From: Drosophila miranda
Taxonomy: Eukaryota > Arthropoda > Insecta > Diptera > Drosophilidae
Assembly (NCBI RefSeq): GCF_003369915.1
Contig: NW_022881614.1
Coordinates: 4,733,001-4,797,000 of the forward strand
Reading direction: 5' to 3'
Length of the DNA stretch: 64,000 nt
The notes under the pieces are model-generated. The model saw only the letters and a program-made list of their open reading frames with translations, ran no database searches and was not told the origin of the DNA. Positions 1 to 10,679 of the stretch are shown here, one piece after another. Each line of letters begins with the position of its first letter. Positions within the stretch are counted from its first letter, which is position 1. The translations under genes and the position numbers were made by a program.

Positions 1-404
1 GGCGCAGAAGAATGTGGCGATTAATGAGCGAAAATGCGACCTTCAGACTGTGGCAGCAACAGCTGTGGATGGCGGATGGCGGATGGCACACACCTGTGCA
101 CAGAAAAAATAAAACCACTGCAAACCGGTGCGGTGCAGTGGAAGAGAGCGCTGGCCAACAGGTGTGAGAGAGAGAGAGAGCAGCAGAGAGCGCATTGAGC
201 GCGGTGAGTCGCCCGCCATCACGTGCATGTACCATAGAGAGGTAGAGGCAGAGGTAGAGAGAGAGAACGCCTACCGACTTCATTCCATTCCGATACGTGG
301 TGCGTGGCGTCGCGCTAACGGTCACTGAAATTGAAATTGTGCAGCCCCCAAAAACGTAAGCGCCCCCCAAAAACGTAAGGCCGCTGATCAGCCCCATGCG
401 AGCG

Positions 405-445
405 CTAGAGTCAGTCCGTGAGACGCTCTCATATCCAGCGGTCGC
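405..445 (+). promoter_or_regulatory. Duplicated Inr/DPE core promoter (copy A)
   Basis: An initiator TCAGTC lies at 411-416 (A+1 at 413), and GGTCG starts at 440, exactly +28, the canonical DPE position. No TATA box is seen 30 bases upstream. It is the second copy of the promoter at 19,652-19,685. Whether it fires is unknown. A splice donor GTAAGT is preserved at 793, so a spliced transcript running toward TTC7 is possible. Confidence 0.6.
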
Positions 446-1508
446 CGTTCCGTGCTCGTGCTCGCGCTCCGTGCCCCCAGCCCGTTCCCTGCCCCCCGAA
501 CCGACAACCCCCGACAAAGTGAAACGTACGATGGGCCAAATCAGTGCAAAGTGTGTGAACAGTGTGCAATTGCTTCAATATTACTAAGAAAATTAATTGA
601 CCAGCATTCAACAAAAGGAAAAAAGTTTGTTTTTGAAAACTGCTGGAAAAGTAGTAATATCTAAAATAGTTTGCAGCTACAAAAAGATATAGTATAGTAG
701 TATATTACTTTTGGGTGCATATAGTACTCGGAAAAAAGCAAATCTTGGATACGAAGCGAACCGATTAAGCGAGAAATATCGAAAGCTAAAAGGTAAGTGC
801 GAGTGCAAGTGCAAGTGAAGATATTTTCGCAATACGCTCCCCCGATTATCGCACTTCTCTCTCTCGAAGCTTCCAGAAGCGGCGGCGGCATACGCCGTAG
901 TTATCCTCTGATAGGGGAGGAGGAGGAGGAGGAGGGTGGATGGACTCGACTCTCCAGGGGATGAATTGCGGGCTGGGGCACAATTGCGTATCGCCATGTG
1001 CGCTGGAAAATGCGTAGCAAGCAACAGAGACACAACACACTGACAAATTGAATGTTTTCTTGGGAATAATTTTGGCGAATGAACTGATTTTCTCCCGGTG
1101 CACAAATTACGGAACCCTAATAGAAGCAAAGTGATGTCAGTAAAGAGAAAAAAAAGAGGATTCTCAAGTGACAGGCGAAAACAATTGTTCCAAAAAAATA
1201 AAAATTAAACTTAATATAAATAATAATAGTTCCAAGGGTAATTTAAGTTAGAATTTAAATTGGTGTGATTTAATGGGATTTCTCAGTAATTTCTCAGGCA
1301 ATAAATCCTAATGAATATGTTTTTCGAACAGTGTTGGCTTGCCACTGCGAATTGCAACTGCAACAATAATCTGCCACCGGTCCAAGTCCAACTTTGTGTC
1401 AAAAAACCCCCGCCCAAAGAAACTCAAAACATTTGACAGGTAAATTAAGGCAACACAGACACACACACGACAAATTGAGAGCGGCATACGGTTACAATTG
1501 CAGCAGAA

Positions 1509-2697
1509 AACGAGGGGGAACGTTGTGAGTTGCTGCGGACACCGCAACTCTACGGTTATACCCGATACTAAGTCAGTATGGCTCTCCTCCGGCAGACGCC
1601 GCTAATATTAAGCGACACGACAAAGAGTGCGTGCGAGAGAGACAGAAAATCAGTCTGAGCGTGACGTCGGGCGCTGCTTAGCCACTGCAAATTGATTTGT
1701 TCGACACGACAAAGAGTGCGTGCGAGAGAGACAGAAAATCAGTCTGAGCGTGACGTCGGGCGCTGCGTAGCCACTGCAAATTGATTTGTTCCTATTGGTT
1801 ATACAAATGATCTGATCTGATCCAGATTCAGCAATCTGATAGATATGGTCTGATTCTGCGTTTTTAGTTTTCTCGAATGTGCAATATTGTGGATGCAACA
1901 GATTTTCGTCCTTTGTGTGGGCGGAAGGGGGTGGGGCGAAATTTTGAGATACACGTTTTATAGTAAGATCTAACAGGAGTGCGGATACCAAATTTGGTTA
2001 CTCTAGCCTTAATAGCCTCTGAGATTTTTGAATATCCCCAGATTTTCGTCCTTTGCGGGTGCGGAAGGGGGTGTGGCGAAATTTTGAAACAAACTCGTCT
2101 CGGTCCGATATATTAGGAGTGTGGATACCAAATTTGGTTGCTCTAGCTTTTGTAGTCTCTGAGATCTAGGCGCTAATGTTTTACTCTAAGCAAAGCCGCC
2201 TATGCTACGCGTGAGTTAGAGAGAGACAGGGCGAGAAAAAATTAAATTGTTTTCTTGATGCTGGCTATAATAATAATACGATCCAATTCAGATTCCGCAG
2301 TCTTAAAGATATGGTCATCCTCTACGTTTCTGCGTTTTTGGTTTTATCGTATCTTTAAAAATGGGGATGCCACAGATTTTCGTCCTTTGTGGGGGCGGAA
2401 GTGGGCGGGGCAAAGCTTTGAAATATTTTTGTAGCAGTGACATATCACAGAAGTCTGGATCCAAAACATCGTTGCTCTAGCTCTTATAGTCTTTGAGCAC
2501 TAGGCGCTGAAGGGGACGGACAGACGGACGGACGGACAGACGGACAGACAGACAGGGCTCAATCGACTCGGCTATTGATGCTGATCAAGAATATATATAC
2601 TTTATGGGGTCGGAAACGATTCCTTCTGGACGTTACACACATCCACTTTTACCACAAATCTAATATACCCCAATACTCATTTTGAGTATCGGGTATA
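1509..2697 (-). mobile_element. DINE-1/mini-me-type Helitron, copy 1
   Basis: Non-autonomous element. On the minus strand it starts with TATACCCGATACTC and a subterminal inverted repeat. It then has an AAAGTATATATATTC block, a GTCT/GTCC microsatellite, and near its 3' end a hairpin (GAGTTGC...GCAACTC) before CCCCCTCGTT. This is the layout known for DINE-1/mini-me Helitrons. There is no coding capacity. An 89-bp segment is tandemly doubled at 1,613-1,701 and 1,702-1,790. Confidence 0.85.
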
Positions 2698-3723
2698 AAA
2701 ATCTCAAAGGCAAAGCCTGCAAAAGATGAGAGGGGAGGGCGGAACAGCACCCTTTCAATGACAAGAAGAGAGCAGGGCAGGGCGGCCTAATGAGGATAAC
2801 TTCTAAGGCGGGAGGAGAGAGTGGGAGAACATGCCCCAACGCCTGGAGGTTAGGAGGTCAGCAGCGTGAAGCACCTTTTGCCCAAAAGCAACAAGCAAAT
2901 AAACAAGAAACAAAGACAAAACAGTCGCCATGCAAATAAAACTAAACAAACAAAAACACTTGGAGCAAAAGCAGCAGCAAAAGCAAACATCGGCGAGGGG
3001 AAAGAGACGACCCGGTTAGCCGAGGCTTTTGATACCCTTTTGGCAGCTACCCATACTATGATAGACGATAGATACCCTGTAGAACCAAAGGGGTCAATTG
3101 ACCCCTCTCGAACTAGTTCTGCGCTGTTTACCGCGCAACTAGCTACGCAACTAGTTACGCGGGAAGCGTACGCGGACCAGGTCTTCGTCGACTACAATGT
3201 ACTAGTTCTGCAACTAGTTACGCAGGAAGCGATCGCGGACCAGGTCTTCGTCGACTACAATGTACTAGTTCTGCAACTAGTTACGCGGGAAGCGAACGCG
3301 GACCAGGTCTGCGTCGACTACAATGTACTAGTTCTGCAACTAGTTACGCGGGAAGCGAACGCGGACCAGTCGAAAAAGAACCGAAAAACGAAGCCGCCTT
3401 CGGTTTGTTTTTGAAGGCGGCAGTGCCCACTCAGCTAGTTTTTACCGAGCCACGACATGCAATAAGCACCGAAATGGTAAGTTAATCGTGATATTTTACT
3501 GTAGTTGCGCTCGTGGAATGAAAGAGACAAGAATTTACACAAACAAAATGCATTTGTTTTTCTCGTTTGCTTTATGCGTTGATTTTGTTCACTTCTGTAC
3601 AACATCTAATCGCTGGAAAAGTCTTTTGTGTAAACATTTATTAAAAAAGTGGAAAAAAATTAATAAATAAATCAAATTAATATAAACAGGTACGTGCAAA
3701 TATATATTATATATTTCAAATAA
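2698..3723. other. Inter-Helitron segment with repeat-containing open frame
   Basis: Lies between two Helitrons. Plus-strand codons stay open from about 2,866 to 3,414; the first ATG is at 3,058. The frame contains the 63-bp tandem repeat described separately. It also holds an 18-bp perfect palindrome (AGGGGTCAATTGACCCCT) near 3,090 and a 9-bp stem (GCCGCCTTC/GAAGGCGGC) near 3,392-3,421. A GTAAGT donor-like site follows at 3,478. I recognise no protein family; coding status is doubtful. Confidence 0.4.
3148..3369 (+). repeat. 63-bp tandem repeat, about 3.5 copies
   Basis: Full units at 3,181-3,243, 3,244-3,306 and 3,307-3,369, with a partial unit from 3,148. The period is 21 codons, so the surrounding frame keeps a 21-residue repeat (core DYNVLVLQLVTREA). 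Each unit contains the inverted repeat ACTAGTTCTGCAACTAGT (7-bp arms, 4-base loop). Units differ by a few substitutions, some changing the amino acid. Confidence 0.9.
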
Positions 3724-4831
3724 AACGAGGGGGAACGTTGTGAGTTGCTGCGGACACCGCAACTCTACGGTTATACCCGATACTAAGTCAGTAGGGCTCT
3801 CCTCCGGCAGACGCCGCTAATATTAAACGACACGACAAAGAGTGCGTGCGAGAGAGACAGAAAATCAGTCTGAGCGTGACGTCGGGCGCTGCGTAGCCAC
3901 TGCAAATTGATTTGTTCCTATTGGCTATAAAAATGATCTGATCTGATCCAGATTCAGCAATCTGATAGATATGGTCATTATCTATGATTCTGCGTTTTTA
4001 GTTTTCTCGAATGTGCAATATTGTGGATGCAACAGATTTTCGTCCTTTGTGTGAGCGGAAGGGGGTGGGGCGAAATTTTGAGATACACGTTTTATAGTAA
4101 GATCTAACAGGAGTGCGGATACCAAATTTGGTTACTCTAGCCTTAATAGTCTCTGAGATTTTTGAATATCCCCAGATTTTCGTCCTTTGCGGGGGCGGAA
4201 GGGGGTGTGGCGAAATTTTGAAACAAACTCGTCTCGGTCCGATATATTAGGAGTGTGGATACCAAATTTGGTTGCTCTAGCTTTTGTAGTCTCTGAGATC
4301 TAGGCGCTAATGTTTTTCTCTAAGCAAAGCCGCCTATGCTACGTGTGTGTTAGAGAGAGACAGGGCGAGAAAAAATGAAATTGTTTTCTTGATGCTGGCT
4401 ATAATAATAATACGATCCAATTCAGATTCCGCAGTCTTAAAGATATGGTCATTCTCTACAATTCTACGTTTTTGGTTTTCTCATATCTTTAAAATTGCGG
4501 ATGCCACAGATTTTCGTCCTTTGTGGGGGCGGAAGTGGGCGGGGCGAAGTTTTGAAATATTTTTGTAGCAGTGACATATCACAGAAGTCTGGATCCAAAA
4601 CATCGTTGCTCTAGCTCTTATAGTCTTTGAGCACTAGGCGCTGAAGGGGACGGACAGACGGACAGACGGACGGACGGACAGACAGACAGGGCTCAATCGA
4701 CTCGGCTATTGATGCTGATCAAGAATATATATACTTTATGGGGTCGGAAACGATTCCTTCTGGACGTTACACACATCCACTTTTACCACAAATCTAATAT
4801 ACCCCAATACTCATTTTGAGTATCGGGTATA
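3724..4831 (-). mobile_element. DINE-1/mini-me-type Helitron, copy 2
   Basis: Same organisation as copy 1 but without the 89-bp internal duplication. The 3' terminus (minus strand) is CCCCCTCGTT, and the 5' TATACCCGATACTC terminus is at 4,831. It is full length with no open reading frame of note. Confidence 0.85.
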
Positions 4832-4929
4832 ATGATGAGCAAAAGGCATTTGCGTAGACTCCGTAAGAGTGAAAGGGAAGCTAACATTGTAAAGTTAGCG
4901 TTGTGCAGGAAAGATAACAGATAACAGCA

Positions 4930-5254
4930 ATGAAATCGATTCTCCAGCCAGCTGGCGTTTTGAGCGGCTTAAACTTTATTTTGAGTGAGGAAATTGTTCT
5001 AGCCTATAACGTCGATGGGGTCCAAGGGAAGAAGGCCCTTAGGACCCACAAAGAATTTTTTGCAGCTTTGCTAGGTAAAATACCATTTACACTTCTAGAG
5101 ATTTAAAAATTTTTCATATAAATTAAAACAAATATTAATTACAGAATGTATTCCACCTGGCGATGAGCCCCCCGAAAACACTGTGCGGAAGGCAATGCAA
5201 AGGATGAAGAAAAGGGTGTTTAAGAAGAAGTGTCTTGCCAAAAACCAGGAGTAG
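4930..5254 (+). CDS. Small two-exon reading frame, DUF4806-like C-terminus (possible gene remnant)
   Basis: ATG at 4,930 opens a frame that reaches a good donor (CTAG|GTAAAA) near 5,073. It resumes after a pyrimidine-poor ATTACAG acceptor near 5,145 and continues in frame to TAG at 5,252-5,254, about 84 residues in all. The residues (for example EEIVLAYNVDGVQGKKALR, then a lysine-rich tail) recall the C-terminal part of DUF4806-type fly proteins; this is an impression, not a search result. A 30-codon frame at 4,832-4,924, rich in Arg/Lys, lies directly upstream in another frame. The gene may be truncated by the Helitron that ends at 4,831. Confidence 0.4.
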
Positions 5255-6309
5255 GCTAAGCATCATATAATTAAAAATTATTCGTTATTGGTACTAGAGG
5301 GTACCCATAGACGGATGCGTATGTACGGCTTTAAAGACTTAAAAGTGTTTTTGCCAACACTTCAATCACAATCGCAATACGCTCTTCCCTCGAAGGGTAC
5401 AATAATCAAAACTTCACCCCTCCCACGGAAGGGGATGGGGGGAAAAGTGTGCACAGAATGAAAAAATATACTATTGACGCTAACAAGCAAAGTGTCAATA
5501 ACAACTACAACAACAAAGAGTAGCGTCGCTTTAAACGTGGCCTCTGGAATTTTTGTTTCATTTGCCAAATTGTTTCATACAGACAACCACACACCAGCAC
5601 GAGCGTGAGAGTAAACCTAAAGAGAGCGAGAGCACGCGAGAGAGAGAGCGAATCCAACTGTTTCAACTTTGCAACGTTTTTTTGTTGTTCCATGCGTGAG
5701 CTTAGCGGCATCCTCTTCCCACTGCCCGCTGTCCGCACCCAGCAGACATCGCCCCACTGACTTCGCACTTGGTGCTAGAGAAGCTTAGCATGGGGCACGG
5801 CACTCTTATGCTTAAACGCAATGTGCATGTGTGAAGACGACGGTCTCCCTCTTTCTTTCGCTGTTAGGGCCTCCCCCAGCAGCCACCTGCTGGGGATGCA
5901 GCGCACACAAAAGTAGACAATATCCCTTACATTTTCAATTTGAGCTCAACTTGTTCTGAGGCACGACAGCCACTGTGCGAAGCTGTAACTGCCGTTGTTT
6001 CCATGTTCTCCCACCCACGTCGCCCTTTGCTCATAGCACCTCTTCCATCTTGCTTATTCATCTCGTTCCCCTCTACTTTTTATTCACGTAGCACTTTTGC
6101 CTTGTAATTATTGTCATTACGTCATGAACAGGCAACCGCGACGCGCAATGCAAGACGCCAAACCACTCGCTCCGCGCCCGCTTATACGGCGAACCACCCT
6201 GCATGAAGCATCTTTCTCACTCTTTCTTCTCTGCTGGCCATCTTTTCGACCCTCTCCTCTTTCGTTTTGTTTTGATTCGCCATGGCTTTTAATTTGGCGC
6301 GACGCTGTC

Positions 6310-6401
6310 AAGGTATATTAGTAGGAAGGTAAGTGAGTACCCATGTGAGTGCCAGAGTTCCGCTCTCTATCACTTACTCTACTTTCCTACTAATATACCT
6401 T
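6310..6401. repeat. Long imperfect hairpin
   Basis: The outer 18 bases AAGGTATATTAGTAGGAA pair perfectly with the 3' arm. The stem then continues with a small bulge (GTAAGTGAGT against ACTTACTCTAC), closing around a loop of about 35 bases. The size fits a miRNA precursor or a small fold-back repeat. No second copy of it was noticed in the window. Confidence 0.55.
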
Positions 6402-7583
6402 TGAAACTGTTCTATGTTTGAGAGAAAGGAGAATGACTGAAGAGAGGGAAAAGCGGCAGGGAAGATCAACAGCCGGAGACGACTTTTGACGACTCTTTTG
6501 TGCTTATTTTAATGTGCATTTAAATGTTTGCTTTTACGTAATAATTTTTTCTTTTTATTGTTAGAACATGCCATGAATGTCTGAAAATCATTTCGAAGGC
6601 ATGCAATATAGAGAGCGCCCGGCAATTAACTTTTAACATCTAGATTCTACAGAGAGAGAGAGAGAGTCACGCAAACGACGCGTAAAATTGTTAAATTTGA
6701 ACTTGAAAAGGGATATGGCATGCATTTTGCTATCCAATTGAGAGCGGACACCGAGTGAGAACAAATCGAAATGTAATTAAAATCAACAACAAAAAGCAAG
6801 AGCACAAATCACTCTCACTTTTGAATATTGCTCTAGTCTATCTCCCTCTCTCAGTCGCTAAAAACTTGAGCGAAGAGGGATTGGATAATGTGTGTGTGGC
6901 ACTGTGCGGCGTGCGCAACAACAACAAGAAAACAGCTGAGCGGGAATCCACACACATGCACACCCCCCCACATAGATTCCATATATATATGTATATGTAC
7001 GATTTTGCTTTTAGCTTAATTAACTAAAACAAAAAACGACTATAACTTACCGCTTAATGGCGGCTCTATATTAAACAATTTATCAGAGTTGTTTGCAATT
7101 TACGGAACTCGTTAACACTTTTCACTGTTAATTCATTTAAAAATTTAGTCAGAGTTCACATATGTACGTACAGTACATTTCTCTTATTTTTATCGTAAAA
7201 AGCCGCACAGATATTTTTTTCAACGCGAATAATACGCAACGCGTGTGGCTCCAACAAAAAAAAAAATTTGACTGGGCATCAAGCCCCAAGCTGTCCGGCG
7301 GGTCTCGTCTCCATTTCCAATTTTCCCCATGCATCCCTACAACCATGCAACCGACGGATGTCTAGGTGGCGTATGGGAGTTTCTGTACCCTATTTAAAAT
7401 AATTGTGGTTAACATTTTGTTTTCCAAGCCTTTTCTTAATTGATGGGACTGAAGCCAAAATTTAATATTGAGTTTTTCTCATTACCCATCTATTGCATTG
7501 ATGATATATTTACTCATACATTTGCTATTCGCGTTACAAACATCTGATAGTCTCATAATAACCGTTCATCTCTTATCAATGAG

Positions 7584-7591
7584 TATCGATA
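7584..7591. promoter_or_regulatory. DRE motif TATCGATA
   Basis: A perfect palindromic DNA replication-related element, the binding site of DREF and typical of fly housekeeping promoters. It lies about 450 bases upstream of the first recognisable TTC7 codons, with a second DRE at 7,837-7,844. Confidence 0.45.
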
Positions 7592-7836
7592 CATGTGTGA
7601 CTGCATGTAAATCACGTAGACTGCATGTAAGTAAACATAGATGGCGCTTTAGAATCCATGTAAAAGTCACAAAGAAATACAATTCGATGACGTTTATTGC
7701 ATGAAATTCGTGCTCTGCATCAATATTCTGATCATTTCAGATAAAAGAGTAAATTTTCTAAAAAATTCGCTACAAAATGCAAAATACAAAATTCCAATTC
7801 TTTATCTTAGAAAAACACCGATATCCGACAAATATA

Positions 7837-7844
7837 TATCGATA
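7837..7844. promoter_or_regulatory. DRE motif TATCGATA, proximal
   Basis: Second perfect TATCGATA, about 200 bases upstream of the TTC7 coding remnant, in A/T-rich DNA. Paired DREs suggest the former TTC7 promoter. Whether it is still active is not known. Confidence 0.5.
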
Positions 7845-8015
7845 TGTTGATATATGATTAGTTTACCATCCCTAATGAAGACGAAAAATTCCAATATTGT
7901 TGCTGTAATTGGATTAAACCAAACGAAAAATGCTGTAATTAGGTGAAAAGGAAGCGTTCGACCCACACAACACACACGGAAACAGCCAGCGCGTAGCCAG
8001 AAGAGAACTCTCCAG

Positions 8016-10679
8016 CAGCCAATTGTCCAGCCGGATGGCCAATCGCAATATGCGAGCAATACAACCAAAGTCGAAGCCCTGATCGAGAGCTGTCGCAGCG
8101 AGGGCAAATGGCATCGCGTCATCGATCTGACGGACGAGCTGAAAACGGGCTCGCCCCAGAATGGTGAGTAGAGTCTCTAGAGGATCTATACGGACATATG
8201 AATCAATCTCTTTTTGTGTCCCCCCCACCACAACAGAATGCCTGGCCAACTTTTTGGTGGGCGAGGCTCGCCTGGAGAGTTACCTTGAGGAGAATGCCTT
8301 GGTTGCTGAATCGAACTTTGGACGCGCCAAGACGGGCTTGTCCGAGGCGCGATGCTACCTGAATCTGGCCCTTGGGGAGTGTGGCCAAAAGGCGGGCATT
8401 GCTTTGGATGCTTACCTTCTGCTGGCCAAGCTCTGTTTCGCCTGTGGCGAGTACGAGCCCAGTCTGGATAACTTTATCAAAGCGGAGCTCAACACGCTGG
8501 CCGAAAAGGAGCTGACATTGTGGGTAGATCCCATGGAGATTGAAAGGAAACTAAATCACTCCCTATCGCTTACAGACGCAGCTTGAAGATCCTGGCCGAG
8601 TCGTATGCCATCAAGGGCCTCGGCGCCTCCAAGAAGCTGTGGAAGCCGCGCAAGTACCAGGCCCGGCAGCAGTTCTCGCCACGCAACCAGCAGGAGGAGG
8701 TGATCCTCTTACTGCTGATAGCCGAGGACGTAGCCGTGCGCGACACGGTGCTGTCCTAGAGCCCCGAATTCAAGCAGGCCCGCCAGCACGCCACGCCGGC
8801 TGTGCTACGAGCGTCTCGAGACGGTCAAACAGGGACTGGACTACGCCCAGCAGGCCCTCAAGCGGGAGATCAAGGGTGAGTGAGAGAAGTTTCAAAAGGA
8901 TAAGGTACATCAATATGTGTACTCTGCAGGTCTGCGTCCTTCGCGGAGCCAACTGTTTGTGGACATTCGACAGCAGCAGCTGGCGATCCAATCGAACCTG
9001 CGGAGCGACCGCGATGCCTGCCACAAACTGGCGCTGGAGACCCTCGAGTGGGCCGTTCAGAACGATGGCCACGATCACCTGGCGGAGTACTATCTGTCGC
9101 TGCAGTATGCGTTGCTCAACGAGCTGCCCGAGGCTTTGGCCCACATCCGCTTCGCTTTGGCCCTGCGCATGGAGCATGCCCCCTGTCTGCACCTGTTTGC
9201 CCTCCTGCTGACGGCATCGCGACGACCTCGGGAAGCCTTGGGCGTGGTGGAGGATGCCCTGCACGAGTTCCCCGACAATCTGCAGCTGCTGCATGTGAAG
9301 GCCCATCTGCAGCTGCATCTGGAGGACGCAGAGACGGCGCTGGCCACCGTCCAGCACATGCTGGCCGTCTGGCGGGAGGTGTACGAGGCGCAGCTGACCG
9401 GCGAGGAGGAGAAGCACTCGGACACCAAGAGCGGCGTTCATCTAGTGCACTCCTCCCAGATGTCCGACAAGGACTCGAGTAAGTGTGTGGGCCCCCAAGT
9501 GTGTGGGCCTCTTATTGCATCTCAACAAATCCAAATACCAATCCATATATACTAACGTCTGTGTTCTGTACATATGTCCCCATATACAAACTATATCTTC
9601 TCGATCTTCTGCGGAATGTGTCTATTGTATAAAAACAAACAAACCAATCAAAATCCAATCAAAAAACACTCAAATAATTGTAAGTTTCCGATAAAGGAGC
9701 ATCTCTTGCGATGTTCCTGCTCCGATACCTGACGATCGGGCAGGTGCCACGCTTACTATTCCATTTCATAGTTTTGATCGATTTGCATAGCTCTCTTCAA
9801 CTTTGCCTGCTTCTCTACAATATTATCTACCATATTTGATAACACTTTCTGCCTGTTTTATGCCTGTCTTGCTTTTGTGTATATCTCTCACTCTATACTG
9901 TTCCATTTCGTTGTTGGTCTTTCTACTCTTCGAAATTATATTTCGAACCTATTTATATAATGCTCTGGCTGGAGCACGCCTTGAGCGAGGCGGCCAGCTC
10001 TCTGAGCTCTTTCACGCAGCGCCCCGGACCGCGAAGACCCTGGATGCTGCAGATTGAGGTGGGTATTTGGAGCGCTTACTTAACAGCTAGTCACATCACC
10101 CCTTTGGATTCCCTTTTCAGATTTGGCTGCTGCTGGCGGACGTGCACTTGCGCATTGAACAGCCCAACGAGGCCCTCAACTGCATCCACGAGGCCTCGCA
10201 GATCTATCCCCTCTCGCATCAGATTATGTATATGGTATGCCGGAGCCACAGCCACTTCTGGAATGTGCTTTTATCTAATGGCAACTCCCTTTTTGCAGCG
10301 CGGTCAGGTACATGTGTATCTGGAGCAGTGGCGGGATGCCAAACAATGCTACCTCAATGCCGTGGCCGCCAATCCCAATCACACGGAGGCACTGCGTGCC
10401 TTGGGCGAGACCCATTTTCCCGGCTGGCCGAGAAGATGCTCAAGGATGCGGCCAAACTGGATCCAAATTGTCCCAGAATTTGGTGGGTAATCCAACAAAA
10501 GATGTATCCCCTCTATCCTGCCTCATTGTTTTGTTATTTCCCATAGGTTTGCTCTGGGCAAGGTTATGGAATCCCTGGGGGATTTCTATGCGGCGGCGGA
10601 TTGCTTTGCCACATCGCTGCAGTTGGAGCCATCGTGCCCGGTGCTGCCATTTACCTCGATTCCCCTGGTCTTTGAGTAG
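8016..10679 (+). pseudogene. TTC7: TTC7 (tetratricopeptide repeat protein 7) pseudogene
   Basis: TTC7 proteins are TPR scaffolds that hold PI4-kinase III-alpha at the plasma membrane. Recognisable exons end at 8,163, then 8,237-8,519, 8,576-8,875 and 8,930-9,478, with later pieces from about 9,960, 10,121, 10,299 and 10,547. The C-terminus TSIPLVFE ends at TAG 10,677-10,679. Introns are retained, so this is a decayed gene, not a retrocopy. Lesions: no in-frame ATG before the first exon; a large part of the middle is missing after AIKGLG (near 8,620); in-frame TAG at 8,757; a further deletion near 8,796 that joins frames; loss of the start of the exon near 9,960; and a frameshifting deletion near 10,415. 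Flanking residues remain very conserved, so inactivation looks recent. Confidence 0.9.

Larger units (their letters stand above)
1..2697 (+). repeat. Segmental duplication, copy A (Ptr promoter/leader plus Helitron)
   Basis: Base 1 aligns with base 19,010, and near-identity continues to the end of a Helitron at 2,697 (copy B ends at 21,935). Beyond these points the flanks differ. Relative to copy B this copy lacks two blocks: about 45 bases after position 107, and about 200 bases near 310. Both copies hold a Helitron at the same site with the same internal 89-bp tandem duplication, so the duplication came after the Helitron insertion. Copy B lies just upstream of Ptr and is presumably the original; this copy sits beyond TTC7, the zinc-finger gene and eIF3f2. 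The left limit is outside the window. Confidence 0.9.
5260..7830. other. Non-coding interval
   Basis: No convincing gene on either strand. Contents seen: purine-rich GA/AG tracts (5,600-5,660; 6,648-6,667), A/T-rich stretches, one long hairpin (listed separately), and two DRE motifs near the right end. Short open frames here lack domains and look random. Confidence 0.6.

Noticed and set aside
9485-9694. Open frames in the TTC7 intron (9,480-9,960) as a separate gene
   Set aside because: They lie between TTC7 exons, start at the donor site and show no domain.
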